Below, in pieces: positions 25,214 through 33,808 of a stretch of 64,000 bases of DNA. This DNA comes from Legionella saoudiensis (GTDB lineage Bacteria; Pseudomonadota; Gammaproteobacteria; Legionellales; Legionellaceae). Each line of letters begins with the position of its first letter. Position 1 is the first letter of the stretch. The notes under the pieces are model-generated. The model was not told where the DNA came from and did no database searches. It was given only the letters and a program-made list of their open reading frames with translations. The stretch is from positions 186,001-250,000 of the forward strand of contig NZ_LN901322.1 of NCBI RefSeq assembly GCF_001465875.1. The letters are read 5' to 3'. The position numbers were made by a program, and so were the translations under genes.

Positions 25214-26728
25214 CTATTTTTTATTTTTAGATAATTCTTCTAATAAAATTTTTCCCTTTTGGGACAAGCGATATTTTTGCAATCTACTTTTAGGCTTATC
25301 TGGGATAGTACGTTCGATTAACTCATCCCCGAGCAATTGATCAAGATAATTACGTTGAAAAGTTTCTCGATGCCTGATTCCTGCTACCTCTTGTAGCTCT
25401 ATACTTTTCAGTTCTCCTTTTAGCCTGCATGCTCTGAGTACCCGCTCAATCCATGGATCGACTTGTCCGGTAACTTGCCCGGTAACTTGTCCGGTAACTT
25501 GTCCGGTCGTCGATGATGATTTACGCCAAATAGTTGTCTTGAATCCGTCTGAGATAGAAAATTCAGGCTCTGGCAGTCCAACCTCACGGCAACGACGGAT
25601 CATATCGCCTGTACCAGTACCCATGCGCTCAATGTATTTCGTTAAATACAAAGGTTCAGCAAGTAAAGGGTTCCTTGGAACAGAACCATGTGGATGACGT
25701 AATTTTTCTAAGGTTAATGAGGGAGGGAGTCCTCCTGGATTCCAAATTTCCAATCGATCTGCAAACAGCATAACTTGCACACTTCCATTACTATCGTAGT
25801 CACGATGAGCAACGGCATTGACAATCGCTTCGGCCACAACTTCCTGTGGAATTTCATAGGCAACAGGCACTTCTGCCCCTCCCTCTCTAGTTCCCACCCA
25901 AAGATTAATTTTGGACATTACAAAATCAATCGCTTGATCGACCAGTGAAAATAAGGTGCCTTTATATACCTGATATGAAGGAATGGGTTTAGCTACTTCA
26001 GTCCCATGAAAATGAGCACATTTTACCTCGGATGACATAACAAACCGTTGTGGCTGTTTTCCAAAAAGTAACATTGCTGCATGTGTAGGCTTATCTTCAT
26101 CCAGCAAGTTCAAATGAGACAATAATTCAAAAGAGGTCGCATCGATAGGCAATGGAAACCCGCGTCCGCGTTTTGCTCGACGTAAAAAAGTCGTTATTCC
26201 CTCTTCATCCAAGTCTAATAATGTTGCGCCTCTGCAAGGAGCAGCATCAAAAGGGCTATTTCTAATTAATTTTCGTTCCTCTAAATCATGTATTAAGGCA
26301 GCATAAACACCAGAGATAAGCTCGGAAATAGATTGATAACGCCTCCTGATTAATTCGGTTCCAACACGAGTAATAAGGGTTTTCATTCTAGGGTGGCGTT
26401 TACTTTCTTCATTTCCTTTTATGAAAATTAATCGAGTCTTGTGTTCCTCGGAAGCTAGGTTGTATTCTTCCTCAGTAGGGGAAACACTTTCTGCAATCTC
26501 AAAGCCATAATCATAGCCAAAAAGACCAATATAAATATCACAAGCACGGACTTGTTCCAGATAAACTTGATCTGCCCTTCTATCATGGGCAGGCAATTCT
26601 TCGAATAAAAATGGATCAAAAAAACGACGCATTAAGGGATCATTTTTCAACCAGTGGCATAACTCTAGACGATCTTCTTTAAATTCTTGTTGTACACTAC
26701 TGATAAAAATACGCAATGGTCTCATCAT
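25214..26728 (-). CDS. DUF4062 - GHKL ATPase-like protein with TGQV repeats
   Basis: In this 504-aa protein, residues about 4-150 match DUF4062 (RIFISSVQQEFKEDR, YDYGFEI). That fold is TIR-like and common in defence and signalling proteins. Residues about 170-410 follow the COG2865/AlbA-type plan and end with a GHKL-like ATP site (AEAIVNAVAHRDY, then DRLEIWNPGGLP and RMGTGTGDMIRRC). Four TGQV repeats (encoded at 25461-25508) link to a C-terminal winged-helix segment. TGQV repeats recur in this family. A regulatory or defence role is inferred. It is downstream of and co-oriented with an orphan ParB. Confidence 0.82.
   Translation of the reverse strand: MMRPLRIFISSVQQEFKEDRLELCHWLKNDPLMRRFFDPFLFEELPAHDRRADQVYLEQVRACDIYIGLFGYDYGFEIAESVSPTEEEYNLASEEHKTRLIFIKGNEESKRHPRMKTLITRVGTELIRRRYQSISELISGVYAALIHDLEERKLIRNSPFDAAPCRGATLLDLDEEGITTFLRRAKRGRGFPLPIDATSFELLSHLNLLDEDKPTHAAMLLFGKQPQRFVMSSEVKCAHFHGTEVAKPIPSYQVYKGTLFSLVDQAIDFVMSKINLWVGTREGGAEVPVAYEIPQEVVAEAIVNAVAHRDYDSNGSVQVMLFADRLEIWNPGGLPPSLTLEKLRHPHGSVPRNPLLAEPLYLTKYIERMGTGTGDMIRRCREVGLPEPEFSISDGFKTTIWRKSSSTTGQVTGQVTGQVTGQVDPWIERVLRACRLKGELKSIELQEVAGIRHRETFQRNYLDQLLGDELIERTIPDKPKSRLQKYRLSQKGKILLEELSKNKK
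25461..25508 (-). repeat. Four tandem 12-bp coding repeats
   Basis: The unit ACTTGTCCGGTA occurs four times with single changes (25461, 25473, 25485, 25497), encoding TGQV four times. It is prone to slippage in 12-bp steps, which would keep the frame. Confidence 0.9.
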
Positions 26729-26794
26729 TAATCCAAAAATTAAACACGCTCTTTTTTCTCATTAACAGGCTTAACTCACGAATATCACACAACG

Positions 26795-26817
26795 TTATCA
26801 ACAGATTTTGTGGATAA
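26795..26817. promoter_or_regulatory. DnaA-box-like pair
   Basis: TGTGGATAA at 26809-26817 is a perfect DnaA box (TTATCCACA on the minus strand). TTATCAACA at 26795-26803 differs from TTATCCACA at one position. They lie in inverted orientation, just outside the ParB stop codon and upstream of the DUF4062 gene. They could be part of the replication origin that also holds the iterons about 0.9 kb away. Confidence 0.55.
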
Positions 26818-27693
26818 CTACCCTCTTTCGCTCATTAGCTTTACCAACCAATCGACCTCGCTAGCAGAATTCACTTCGATAATCACTTTTCCCTTACCCT
26901 CAGCATTTACTTTCACAGAAACATTTGTTGTAAATTGTTGAGATAGATAGGTACTCCACTCATCACACTTGTCATGCGGTGTAGCTAAAGAAAAAGTCTT
27001 GTCACGCCCTTCATTCTCTGATGACTTTAATCGATTTGCTAATGCCTCCGTGTTACGAACATTCAGCTGTTTTTCAATGACGGTGCATGCAACCTGATAT
27101 TGCTGTTCTGGCGAAAGTTTCAAAAGAGATCGGGCATGCCCCATATCAATTTTACCTTCGTTTAACATCTCTATTACTCTAGAATCCAAAGATAGTAAGC
27201 GAAGCGTATTAGTAACCGAAACTCGAGAGCGCCCTATCATTTGTGCTATGTCCTCATGAGTCATTTCAAACTCTTCGCGAAAACGGTTTAACGCTAACGC
27301 CTCTTCAATCGGATTAAGATTTTCACGTTGAATATTTTCAATCAGTGAAAATGCGAGAGCAACATTATCATCAATATTTCTAATAATAACAGGCACATAA
27401 GTTAACCCTGCTTTTTTTGCTGCTCGCCAACGTCTCTCACCAGCAATAATCTCATAGCATTCTTCTGCAATCTTTCTAACAATAAGTGGCTGGATAATCC
27501 CTTGGGCTTTGATGGAGTTTGCGAGCTCATCTAAGATAGATTCATCAAATTGTTTTCTAGGCTGATATTTTCCAGAGTTTAATAACTCAACAGCTAAATG
27601 AGTTATCGATTCGCTGGGTATAGATTCTCCATCCTGGAATGAATTGTCTAAGGCTCGAAGCAACTTCAATCCCTTCAATTCTAAATTTGACAC
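26818..27693 (-). CDS. Orphan ParB/Spo0J-type protein
   Basis: This 291-aa protein is of the chromosomal ParB type: an N-terminal CTPase domain with KYQPRKQFDESILDELANSI and the GERRWRA motif, then an HTH (MTHEDIAQMIGRSRVSVTN), then a C-terminal dimerisation tail. The start is a GTG at 27693 with AGGAG 8 nt upstream. It has no ParA partner on its strand; the ParA-ParB pair on the other side of the iterons is a different lineage. It may be a regulator, a second partition CTPase, or a nuclease-like plasmid ParB. Confidence 0.88.
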   Translation of the reverse strand: MSNLELKGLKLLRALDNSFQDGESIPSESITHLAVELLNSGKYQPRKQFDESILDELANSIKAQGIIQPLIVRKIAEECYEIIAGERRWRAAKKAGLTYVPVIIRNIDDNVALAFSLIENIQRENLNPIEEALALNRFREEFEMTHEDIAQMIGRSRVSVTNTLRLLSLDSRVIEMLNEGKIDMGHARSLLKLSPEQQYQVACTVIEKQLNVRNTEALANRLKSSENEGRDKTFSLATPHDKCDEWSTYLSQQFTTNVSVKVNAEGKGKVIIEVNSASEVDWLVKLMSERG

Positions 27694-27713
27694 GAGTGTC
27701 TCTCCTCAGTTAT

Positions 27714-27856
27714 CCCTGCAAACGTCCCACCCTACCTGTAAACGTCGCACCATCAGTTATTTTTCTTATTTTTACTTCCTGAAAACGTCTCACCCTATCC
27801 CGTAAACGCCGCAGCCATCCCTGTAAACGTCCCTAACAATCCCCGTAAATGTCCCC
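27714..27856 (+). repeat. Six direct iterons (origin of replication)
   Basis: Repeats close to CCTGTAAACGTCCCACC begin near 27714, 27735, 27778, 27799, 27819 and 27841. Core-to-core spacings are 20, 43, 21, 21 and 22 bp, so the sites sit on one helix face at about two turns each, with one double step. The last copies are more degenerate. They lie between the divergent orphan parB and parA, and are the probable Rep-binding sites of the plasmid origin. Two inverted copies are at 31624-31676. Confidence 0.85.
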
Positions 27857-28048
27857 AAGACTCTCCCAAAACCCTCAAGAACATTGACCTATTCAACTTC
27901 TAAACAACTAATAAAATGATCTTAAAAAAATTAAAACACGTTGTGTTTCTATAGTAAATAGAAATTTTAATTTTCTGTTGCATTTTCAATAAATCACAGA
28001 TAAATTATAAAAAACGTGAAAATTAATTATTTTAATAAAAGGGAAATC
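27857..28048. other. AT-rich stretch and parA promoter region
   Basis: This AT-rich segment between the iterons and parA could be the duplex-unwinding element. Within it, AAACAC-GTT-GTGTTT (27934-27948) is a perfect 6-bp-arm dyad about 100 bp before parA. The P1-type ParA downstream has an N-terminal DNA-binding region, so this is a likely autoregulatory operator. No ORF was seen. Confidence 0.6.
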
Positions 28049-29257
28049 ATGCTTGATCCTCAAATCATTACGTATGGTACAGATCATCCAGAGCAGTTAA
28101 TGGATAAGTTCTATCAAGCTGGTAACGAAATGTTACTGACATTAAGAAATTTTGTAATTAATCCCGAAAAACGAAAAAAACCAAGAACTTGGGGAGCAAT
28201 TGAAGCCGCAAAAATGGTTAAAGTTTCAGATCCTACATTCAGAAAATTATTGGAATCTTCAGATGATATACCAGGATTAGTAATTGAAGACTCTGAAAAC
28301 GGCAGAAAGGTAAAAAAATACACATTAGCTGCCATCAATGCACTTAGAGATAAAGCAGAAACTCGATACAGAAGACCAAAGGGTTCAAAATGCTTAACCA
28401 TAGCTGTTTCTAACTTAAAAGGTGGAGTTGGGAAAACTGAAACCACAGTTGATTTAGGAAAAAAGATTGCCATCGAAGGTTTAAAGGTTCTTCTGTTAGA
28501 TTTTGATGCACAAGGAACAGCAACTTTAATTAGCTCAGGATTAATCCCCGATTTGGAACTTCGTTACGAAGACACAATAACTAATGTGTTAATCTCAAAT
28601 CCTAACAACATCAAAAATGTAATACTAAAAACCCATTTTGATGGTCTGGATATCATCCCTGCTAACTTAGCGATACAAGATTGTGATCTTATTTTACCTA
28701 ACGAAAAAGAAAACAACCATGAACGTTTAGGTTCTCCTTTTATTCGCTTATCAGAGTCATTAAAAATTATTAAAAATCAATATGACGTTATTTTAATCGA
28801 TTGTGGCCCAAATCTTGGTTTGTTAACACTCAACGCAATTATTGCCTGCGATGGAATCATTATTCCTATTCCTCCAAGTATGAACGATTATTCAAGTTTT
28901 ATCATGTATACGGCTACCTTACGAAATATGTTTAAAGAATTACCTTCCAAAAAATTGGAGTATTTGCGAATACTCATTTCCAAGCACAGCGGAAGTAACG
29001 AAGCATTACAGATGGAGAATATGATGCGAGAGCAGTTTGGTAGATATATTCTCACAAATCATATGTGCGAAACCGTTGAAGTAGCAAAAGCAGCTAATGA
29101 AATTGGAACCATTTATGATGTTTCAAAACCGCGTGGCAGCCGTGAAGCTTACCGCAGAGCTTTGCAACATTTAGATGATGTGAACCTCGAAATTATTAAT
29201 AACTTTAAAGAAATCTGGGAAAAGCAATCTAAAGCATCCTTTGTAAGCGGAGAGTAA
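28049..29257 (+). CDS. parA: ParA partition ATPase (type Ia, P1-like)
   Basis: This 402-aa protein starts at ATG 28049 with AAGGG 6 nt upstream; an in-frame GTG at 28016 lacks a good site. The N-terminal 100 residues hold a winged-helix DNA-binding region (IEAAKMVKVSDPTFRKLLES). The deviant Walker A LKGGVGKTETT lies near residues 124-134, with LLLDFDAQGTATLI as A' and ILIDCGPNLG as Walker B. The N-terminal HTH marks it as a type Ia ParA that represses its own promoter. ParB follows after 1 nt. Confidence 0.93.
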   Translation: MLDPQIITYGTDHPEQLMDKFYQAGNEMLLTLRNFVINPEKRKKPRTWGAIEAAKMVKVSDPTFRKLLESSDDIPGLVIEDSENGRKVKKYTLAAINALRDKAETRYRRPKGSKCLTIAVSNLKGGVGKTETTVDLGKKIAIEGLKVLLLDFDAQGTATLISSGLIPDLELRYEDTITNVLISNPNNIKNVILKTHFDGLDIIPANLAIQDCDLILPNEKENNHERLGSPFIRLSESLKIIKNQYDVILIDCGPNLGLLTLNAIIACDGIIIPIPPSMNDYSSFIMYTATLRNMFKELPSKKLEYLRILISKHSGSNEALQMENMMREQFGRYILTNHMCETVEVAKAANEIGTIYDVSKPRGSREAYRRALQHLDDVNLEIINNFKEIWEKQSKASFVSGE

Positions 29258-29258
29258 C

Positions 29259-30266
29259 ATGGATAATAGTAAACGAAACGTTCATAATTCTGGCCCATTA
29301 GGCATGCTAATGAAAAGCGGTCAAGTAAAAAAAATAGAGGGTGCAGATGAGGAAGTTGTTTTAAAACAAGTAGCCCCTAAAACTCCATCTTATTTTAAAA
29401 CGCAGTCTGGGATTGAATTTGCTGAGCAGGAATTAATTTATGTAAATCCAGAAGAATGCGAACCATGGAAATACGCTAACCGACAAGAAAGCGAGTTAGG
29501 TGATATTGATGGCCTAATTGATTCTATTAAATCAAACAAACAGTTACAGCCTGCTTTAGTGAGAAATCATCCTAATCCTCATGGGAAAATAAAGTATGAA
29601 GTAATTTTTGGCCGAAGAAGGCATATTGCCTGTATGCGGCTGGGGATTCCTTTTCTTGTAATCAGAAAAGATATTCCTAATGTACAAGATGCGATTGCAT
29701 CTCAAGATGCTGAAAATAAATTACGAAATGATGTTAGTAATTATTCCAATGCGATGCTTTATAAACGATTGTTGTCGGATAATGTATTTAAAACCGAAAA
29801 AGAACTTTCGGAAAAATTGCGCATTTCCTATTCCACATTTAACGAATTGATGGCTTATTCAAAAATACCAGAAGATATCGTGCGTGCTATTCCAGATATA
29901 CACGCCCTTTCTAAACAACTTGCTGTAAAAATTGTTCAATTAATTAATAAGTCTAAAGACAACTATAACAAGATGCTTTCTATTGCTAATCAGTTAGGTA
30001 GAACAATTACTTCACAAGCTAAATTAGAGAAGATATTTGAAGAGAAGACATTACAACAAAAAACTGAATCTAAAAGTTTAAGTAATGCCAAGTCTTACAC
30101 ATCTGTAAATGGAAAAAAACTATTTACATTTAAGTCAGATTATCGAGGACTTCCATCGATTGTACTGAACAAAGAAATCTCTAGTTTCGTGAATGTGGAA
30201 GATATGTGCGAGCACGTTTCAAATTATTTAGAAAAAATTATAGCAGAATCCGAGTACTCGGATTAA
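29259..30266 (+). CDS. parB: ParB partition protein
   Basis: This 335-aa protein has EVIFGRRRHIACMRLGIPFL, the GRRRH variant of the ParB CTP motif. It also has an HTH (LSEKLRISYSTFNELMAYSK) and a C-terminal dimerisation region with the KLFTFKSDYRG segment. It begins 1 nt after parA. Its final codons and stop (30264-30266) overlap the first of two perfect 18-bp palindromes, which could be its own centromere-like site. Confidence 0.9.
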   Translation: MDNSKRNVHNSGPLGMLMKSGQVKKIEGADEEVVLKQVAPKTPSYFKTQSGIEFAEQELIYVNPEECEPWKYANRQESELGDIDGLIDSIKSNKQLQPALVRNHPNPHGKIKYEVIFGRRRHIACMRLGIPFLVIRKDIPNVQDAIASQDAENKLRNDVSNYSNAMLYKRLLSDNVFKTEKELSEKLRISYSTFNELMAYSKIPEDIVRAIPDIHALSKQLAVKIVQLINKSKDNYNKMLSIANQLGRTITSQAKLEKIFEEKTLQQKTESKSLSNAKSYTSVNGKKLFTFKSDYRGLPSIVLNKEISSFVNVEDMCEHVSNYLEKIIAESEYSD

Positions 30267-30289
30267 GAGTGAATCCGAGTACTCGGATT
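30247..30289. repeat. Two perfect 18-bp palindromes in tandem
   Basis: AATCCGAGTACTCGGATT occurs at 30247-30264 and again at 30272-30289, identical, with centres 25 bp apart. The first covers the end of parB. The pair sits 15-57 bp before the rep start. Candidate roles: parS centromere for ParB, or operator by which Rep or ParB controls rep. No other copy was seen in the window. Confidence 0.85.
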
Positions 30290-30303
30290 ACTTCTTAGGT
30301 AGC

Positions 30304-31593
30304 ATGGAGAAACGTATGGGAAGCGTAGCAATAAATAATAAGAGTCTCGAACTCAAAAAACATGTTAACGCAATACATTGCTCTAATAATTTGTCATTGG
30401 TGCAGCGAAAGCTGTTTAATGCTTTGCTCTTTAATGCTTATCCAGATCTTCCCTACAAACAACAATTTGAAATCAAAGGAAAAGATTTATATCAATTGAT
30501 TGGATACAATAGCAAAGATACTGCAAAGCTAAAAGAAGCCTTACTTGGACTAATAACAATAGCTATTGAGTGGAACGTTATTGACTGTGCAACTGGGCAA
30601 GAAAAAAAGTGGAAGGCCAGCTCAATATTGGCATCTGCTGAGCTTTCCAATGGGGTTTGTATCTATGAATATAGCCAGGTAATGAAAGACCTTATGTATC
30701 AACCCGAGATTTATGGCCAAATCAATATTGACCTAATTTCAAAGTTTAAATCAGGTTATGGCTTAGCACTTTACGAGAACTGTATTCGATACAAAGGGCT
30801 TGCGCAGACACCATGGTTTCCAATAGAAATATTTAGAAAGTTAATGGGTGTATTTGATGGAAAATATCAAGTATTTAAGGATTTTAAGAAAAGAGTACTT
30901 GATGTTGGGGTGAATGAAGTAAATGCCGTATCACCTATTCGTATTTTTCCTGAAATAGAACGAGTTAATCAGAAAGTAACTAGAGTTCGATTCAAGCTAG
31001 AAAAACAAGTTGATGAATCTCCAATCCAACTTAATGACTTATCGATTGATGAAGAATTAAAGCAAATTTTGATTAATACATTCGGATTTTCAACTCAAAT
31101 GATTGATGAGACATATGCAAAGTATGATAGTGAGTACATTCGAGAGAAAGTAGAAATTATTACTCAATCAGAAAGTTTTGTTGCTGGAAAAATTAGAGGA
31201 TTAGCTGGGTATTTGATTGAAGCATTAAAAAAAGATTTTAAGCTAAGCAGATCAAGCAAAGCTGTAATCAATGAGCGTCGCAAGATCTCAGAAGCTAAAG
31301 AAAAAGAAAAGAAAGAAAAATTGGAAGAGCAATCAGATCGCTACAAACAGTATGTAAACAAAAAGATAAACACATACCTAGAGAAATTAACAGAGCATCA
31401 AAAAAGCGATTTAAATAATGATTTTGAGAAATTCATAAAGATGCAAAGTAGTATTCTCAAAAATTGGTATAAAAAGCATGGTCTAGATCACCCTGCAACC
31501 AAAGCCTCTTTTCATAGCTTTATTAAAGAAAATAGACATAGTGAAATAGGTACTATCATATCAATGGAAGATTATATTGAGTTAGTTCAATAG
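30304..31593 (+). CDS. rep: Rep_3-family replication initiator
   Basis: This 429-aa protein has the Rep_3 opening LSLVQRKLFNALLFNAYPDL, followed by the paired winged-helix plan. The second half is rich in Lys/Glu and partly coiled (EAKEKEKKEKLEEQSDRYK). Such proteins bind iterons and load the host helicase. The start is ATG 30304, or ATG 30316, which has GGAG 6 nt upstream. Iterons lie upstream of parA and, inverted, just downstream of this gene, consistent with origin handcuffing. Confidence 0.85.
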   Translation: MEKRMGSVAINNKSLELKKHVNAIHCSNNLSLVQRKLFNALLFNAYPDLPYKQQFEIKGKDLYQLIGYNSKDTAKLKEALLGLITIAIEWNVIDCATGQEKKWKASSILASAELSNGVCIYEYSQVMKDLMYQPEIYGQINIDLISKFKSGYGLALYENCIRYKGLAQTPWFPIEIFRKLMGVFDGKYQVFKDFKKRVLDVGVNEVNAVSPIRIFPEIERVNQKVTRVRFKLEKQVDESPIQLNDLSIDEELKQILINTFGFSTQMIDETYAKYDSEYIREKVEIITQSESFVAGKIRGLAGYLIEALKKDFKLSRSSKAVINERRKISEAKEKEKKEKLEEQSDRYKQYVNKKINTYLEKLTEHQKSDLNNDFEKFIKMQSSILKNWYKKHGLDHPATKASFHSFIKENRHSEIGTIISMEDYIELVQ

Positions 31594-31623
31594 CAATTAA
31601 GAATAGCTATAAACTTTAAGGAT

Positions 31624-31676
31624 GGGACATTTACGGGGATGTGTTGTTTTATTGATGGGTGGGACGTTTACAGGGA
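31624..31676 (-). repeat. Two iterons in inverted orientation downstream of rep
   Basis: GGGACATTTACGGGG (31624-31638) is the exact reverse complement of the sixth iteron. GGGTGGGACGTTTACAGGGA (31657-31676) is the reverse complement of the best consensus. They end the replicon 31 bp after rep and point toward the direct set 3.8 kb away. Confidence 0.85.
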
Positions 31677-31758
31677 ATGATGGTGCCATAATTATTATGT
31701 CTATTTCATATCTAGCGTAGTTTGTATGATACAAAGAAAATGATAAAGAGAATTAGTA

Positions 31759-32319
31759 ATGAAAACAATTTGTGTATACCTTGGTGCTAGTTCTGGAAAT
31801 AATCTGGCATTCAAAGAAGCTGTTATTAAGCTTGCTCATGAAATAGTGGCTCATGGACTTACACTAGTTTATGGTGGGTCATGTCTTGGTATGATGGGTT
31901 TATTAGCAAGAACTGTAAAAGAGTTGGGCGGTAAAGCGATCGGGGTTACAACCACACATCTTTTAGACAAAGAAAAACCGTTAGACATTCTAGATGAACT
32001 TCATATAGTCTCCTCCATGCAAGAAAGAAAAAAAATGCTTCAACATCTGGCAGACGCATTTATCGTTATGCCTGGTGGTTTAGGAACACTAGAGGAAGCG
32101 GTCGAAACATGGAATGCAATAAAAATTGGAGAGCTGGACAAAAAGATAGGGTTTCTTAACGTTGATGATTACTTTATAAAACTATTTAGTTTTATGGAGC
32201 ATTGTAATAAAAATGGATTTATAACAGCTGAGCAAACAGCTATTCCCTCCGTGCAAGTTGAACCTAAAAAATTGTTGAGTGATTTAGTCCTAGCAAAATC
32301 TGAAGAATTGATTGTGTGA
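31759..32319 (+). CDS. LOG-family nucleotide 5'-phosphoribohydrolase
   Basis: This 186-aa protein has the LOG/YvdD pattern: SSGNNLAFKEA near the start, LVYGGSCLGMMGLLA, and the active-site PGGLGTLEEAVETWN. These proteins release ribose 5-phosphate from nucleotide monophosphates such as cytokinin ribotides. They are often mislabelled lysine decarboxylase. It begins the cargo after the replicon and lies 33 bp before the transporter gene. Confidence 0.88.
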   Translation: MKTICVYLGASSGNNLAFKEAVIKLAHEIVAHGLTLVYGGSCLGMMGLLARTVKELGGKAIGVTTTHLLDKEKPLDILDELHIVSSMQERKKMLQHLADAFIVMPGGLGTLEEAVETWNAIKIGELDKKIGFLNVDDYFIKLFSFMEHCNKNGFITAEQTAIPSVQVEPKKLLSDLVLAKSEELIV

Positions 32320-32352
32320 TGTAAAAGTAAAAGTTTTTAATAAGGAAATGAA

Positions 32353-33807
32353 ATGCATGCTGTAAGAGGTGAGCGAAAAGGGATAGTTTATCTACATTGG
32401 CTAAATGCAGTAACTACATTCAGTTTTGCTATTATATTTTCATCATTATCCCTTTATTTAACAAAGAACATTGGCTTAACTCAAATGCAATCCAATGGAG
32501 TCGTAGGATTTTTTCTGGCATCAAATTTTATTTTACATTTTGTAGCAGGGTACATTGGGGATAGATTTTTAAGTAATCGATTGCTATTTGCCATTTCAAC
32601 GCTCATACAAACTTTAGGTCTAATAGTGCTTAATTTTTCTGATTCTTTTGTATATCTAGGGTTAAGCTTGTTTCTTATAGGGTGTGGATTAGGATCTACA
32701 TGTATTAACTGCCTTATTACCCAACAATTTACAAGTAACGAAAATGAATTAAGAGAAAAAGCATTTTTTCATAATTACAGTGCTATGAATATAGGATTCC
32801 TCTCTGGTTATGTTATGAGCGGATTTATTGATATTCACGATAGATACGATCGTTTATTTGAGGTTAGTAATTTGATTAATCTAATTACGGTGTTTTTCAT
32901 TATTAAATCGTGGAAATATTTCGCAAAAAATAAAGTAAATACCAAGGAGGAGATAAAGAGGGGTCGATTAGGACTGATATTAATCATACTTATTATACCT
33001 ATTCTTCTAGCAGGGTTTTATTATTCTTGGTTAGCAAATGGCCTCATACTCTTTATTGGCGCTGCCGCTTTATTCTATATCACATTACTTGGGCGTAGTT
33101 TAAGTACACAAAATGCACGAAAAAAAATTTATTCTTTTGTATTTTTAACGGTAAGTTCAATTGTATTTTGGATGCTTTATTTTGTAGGACCTATGGGTGT
33201 GACTCAATTCTTGAAGTATAACGTGAATATTTACATAGGTTCTTATTATATTCCTCCACAATGGTTAATGAATTTAAACTCAATTTTTGTAATTATTGGC
33301 TCACCTATAGCAATCACTCTATTTGATAAACTAAGAAAGAAACAAATCACCATTTCGATATCAAAACAATTTATGTGTTCCTTAGTGTTTATTGCATTAT
33401 CGTTTTTGGCATTGACTGTTGGCATAATGAATTGTGGTACAGATGGATTAACTAGCATGGTTTGGATTATTGCGCATTATCTTCTTCAAGCGATAGGGGA
33501 GTTGCTTATTGCTCCTGTTGGTTACGCGATGATAGGAAGTCTTGCACCAGAAAAACTGCAAGGACTTATGATGGGGATCTGGATGATGGCTTCAGGAATA
33601 GCAGCCACATTATCCAATTATTTTTCTAATTTAATGACTCAATCTGAATCATTAAATCCGCTTATTAGCAATGAACATTATATGAGCGCATTTACCCAGC
33701 TAGGTTTTTATGCCATCTTTGGTGCACTCATTCTCTGGTTATGTTCTAAAACAATTGAGAATAGTATACAAAAAACCTCGGTCGATGCGATCGAAGGAAT
33801 GGCATAA
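32353..33807 (+). CDS. POT/PTR-family peptide transporter-like protein
   Basis: This 484-aa integral membrane protein has about 12-14 hydrophobic helices. The fold is POT-like (GYIGDRFLSN after the second helix; a Q-G-L-M-M-G-I-W motif near the end). The proton-coupling ExxER motif of helix 1 is missing: the equivalent stretch reads NAVTTFSF. So substrate coupling may differ from classical DtpA/PepT transporters. It ends 1 nt before a convergent gene and may export or import a product of the neighbouring biosynthetic operon. Confidence 0.8.
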   Translation: MHAVRGERKGIVYLHWLNAVTTFSFAIIFSSLSLYLTKNIGLTQMQSNGVVGFFLASNFILHFVAGYIGDRFLSNRLLFAISTLIQTLGLIVLNFSDSFVYLGLSLFLIGCGLGSTCINCLITQQFTSNENELREKAFFHNYSAMNIGFLSGYVMSGFIDIHDRYDRLFEVSNLINLITVFFIIKSWKYFAKNKVNTKEEIKRGRLGLILIILIIPILLAGFYYSWLANGLILFIGAAALFYITLLGRSLSTQNARKKIYSFVFLTVSSIVFWMLYFVGPMGVTQFLKYNVNIYIGSYYIPPQWLMNLNSIFVIIGSPIAITLFDKLRKKQITISISKQFMCSLVFIALSFLALTVGIMNCGTDGLTSMVWIIAHYLLQAIGELLIAPVGYAMIGSLAPEKLQGLMMGIWMMASGIAATLSNYFSNLMTQSESLNPLISNEHYMSAFTQLGFYAIFGALILWLCSKTIENSIQKTSVDAIEGMA

Positions 33808-33808
33808 T

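Noticed and set aside
26127-26357. Antisense ORFs inside tra and cargo genes (many)
   Set aside because: They are shadows of clearly coding frames, with no ribosome sites or recognisable domains.
27714-27856. CRISPR-like repeats
   Set aside because: Repeats are degenerate, about 17 bp, spaced about 21 bp core to core, and lie next to a rep/par module. This fits iterons, not CRISPR.
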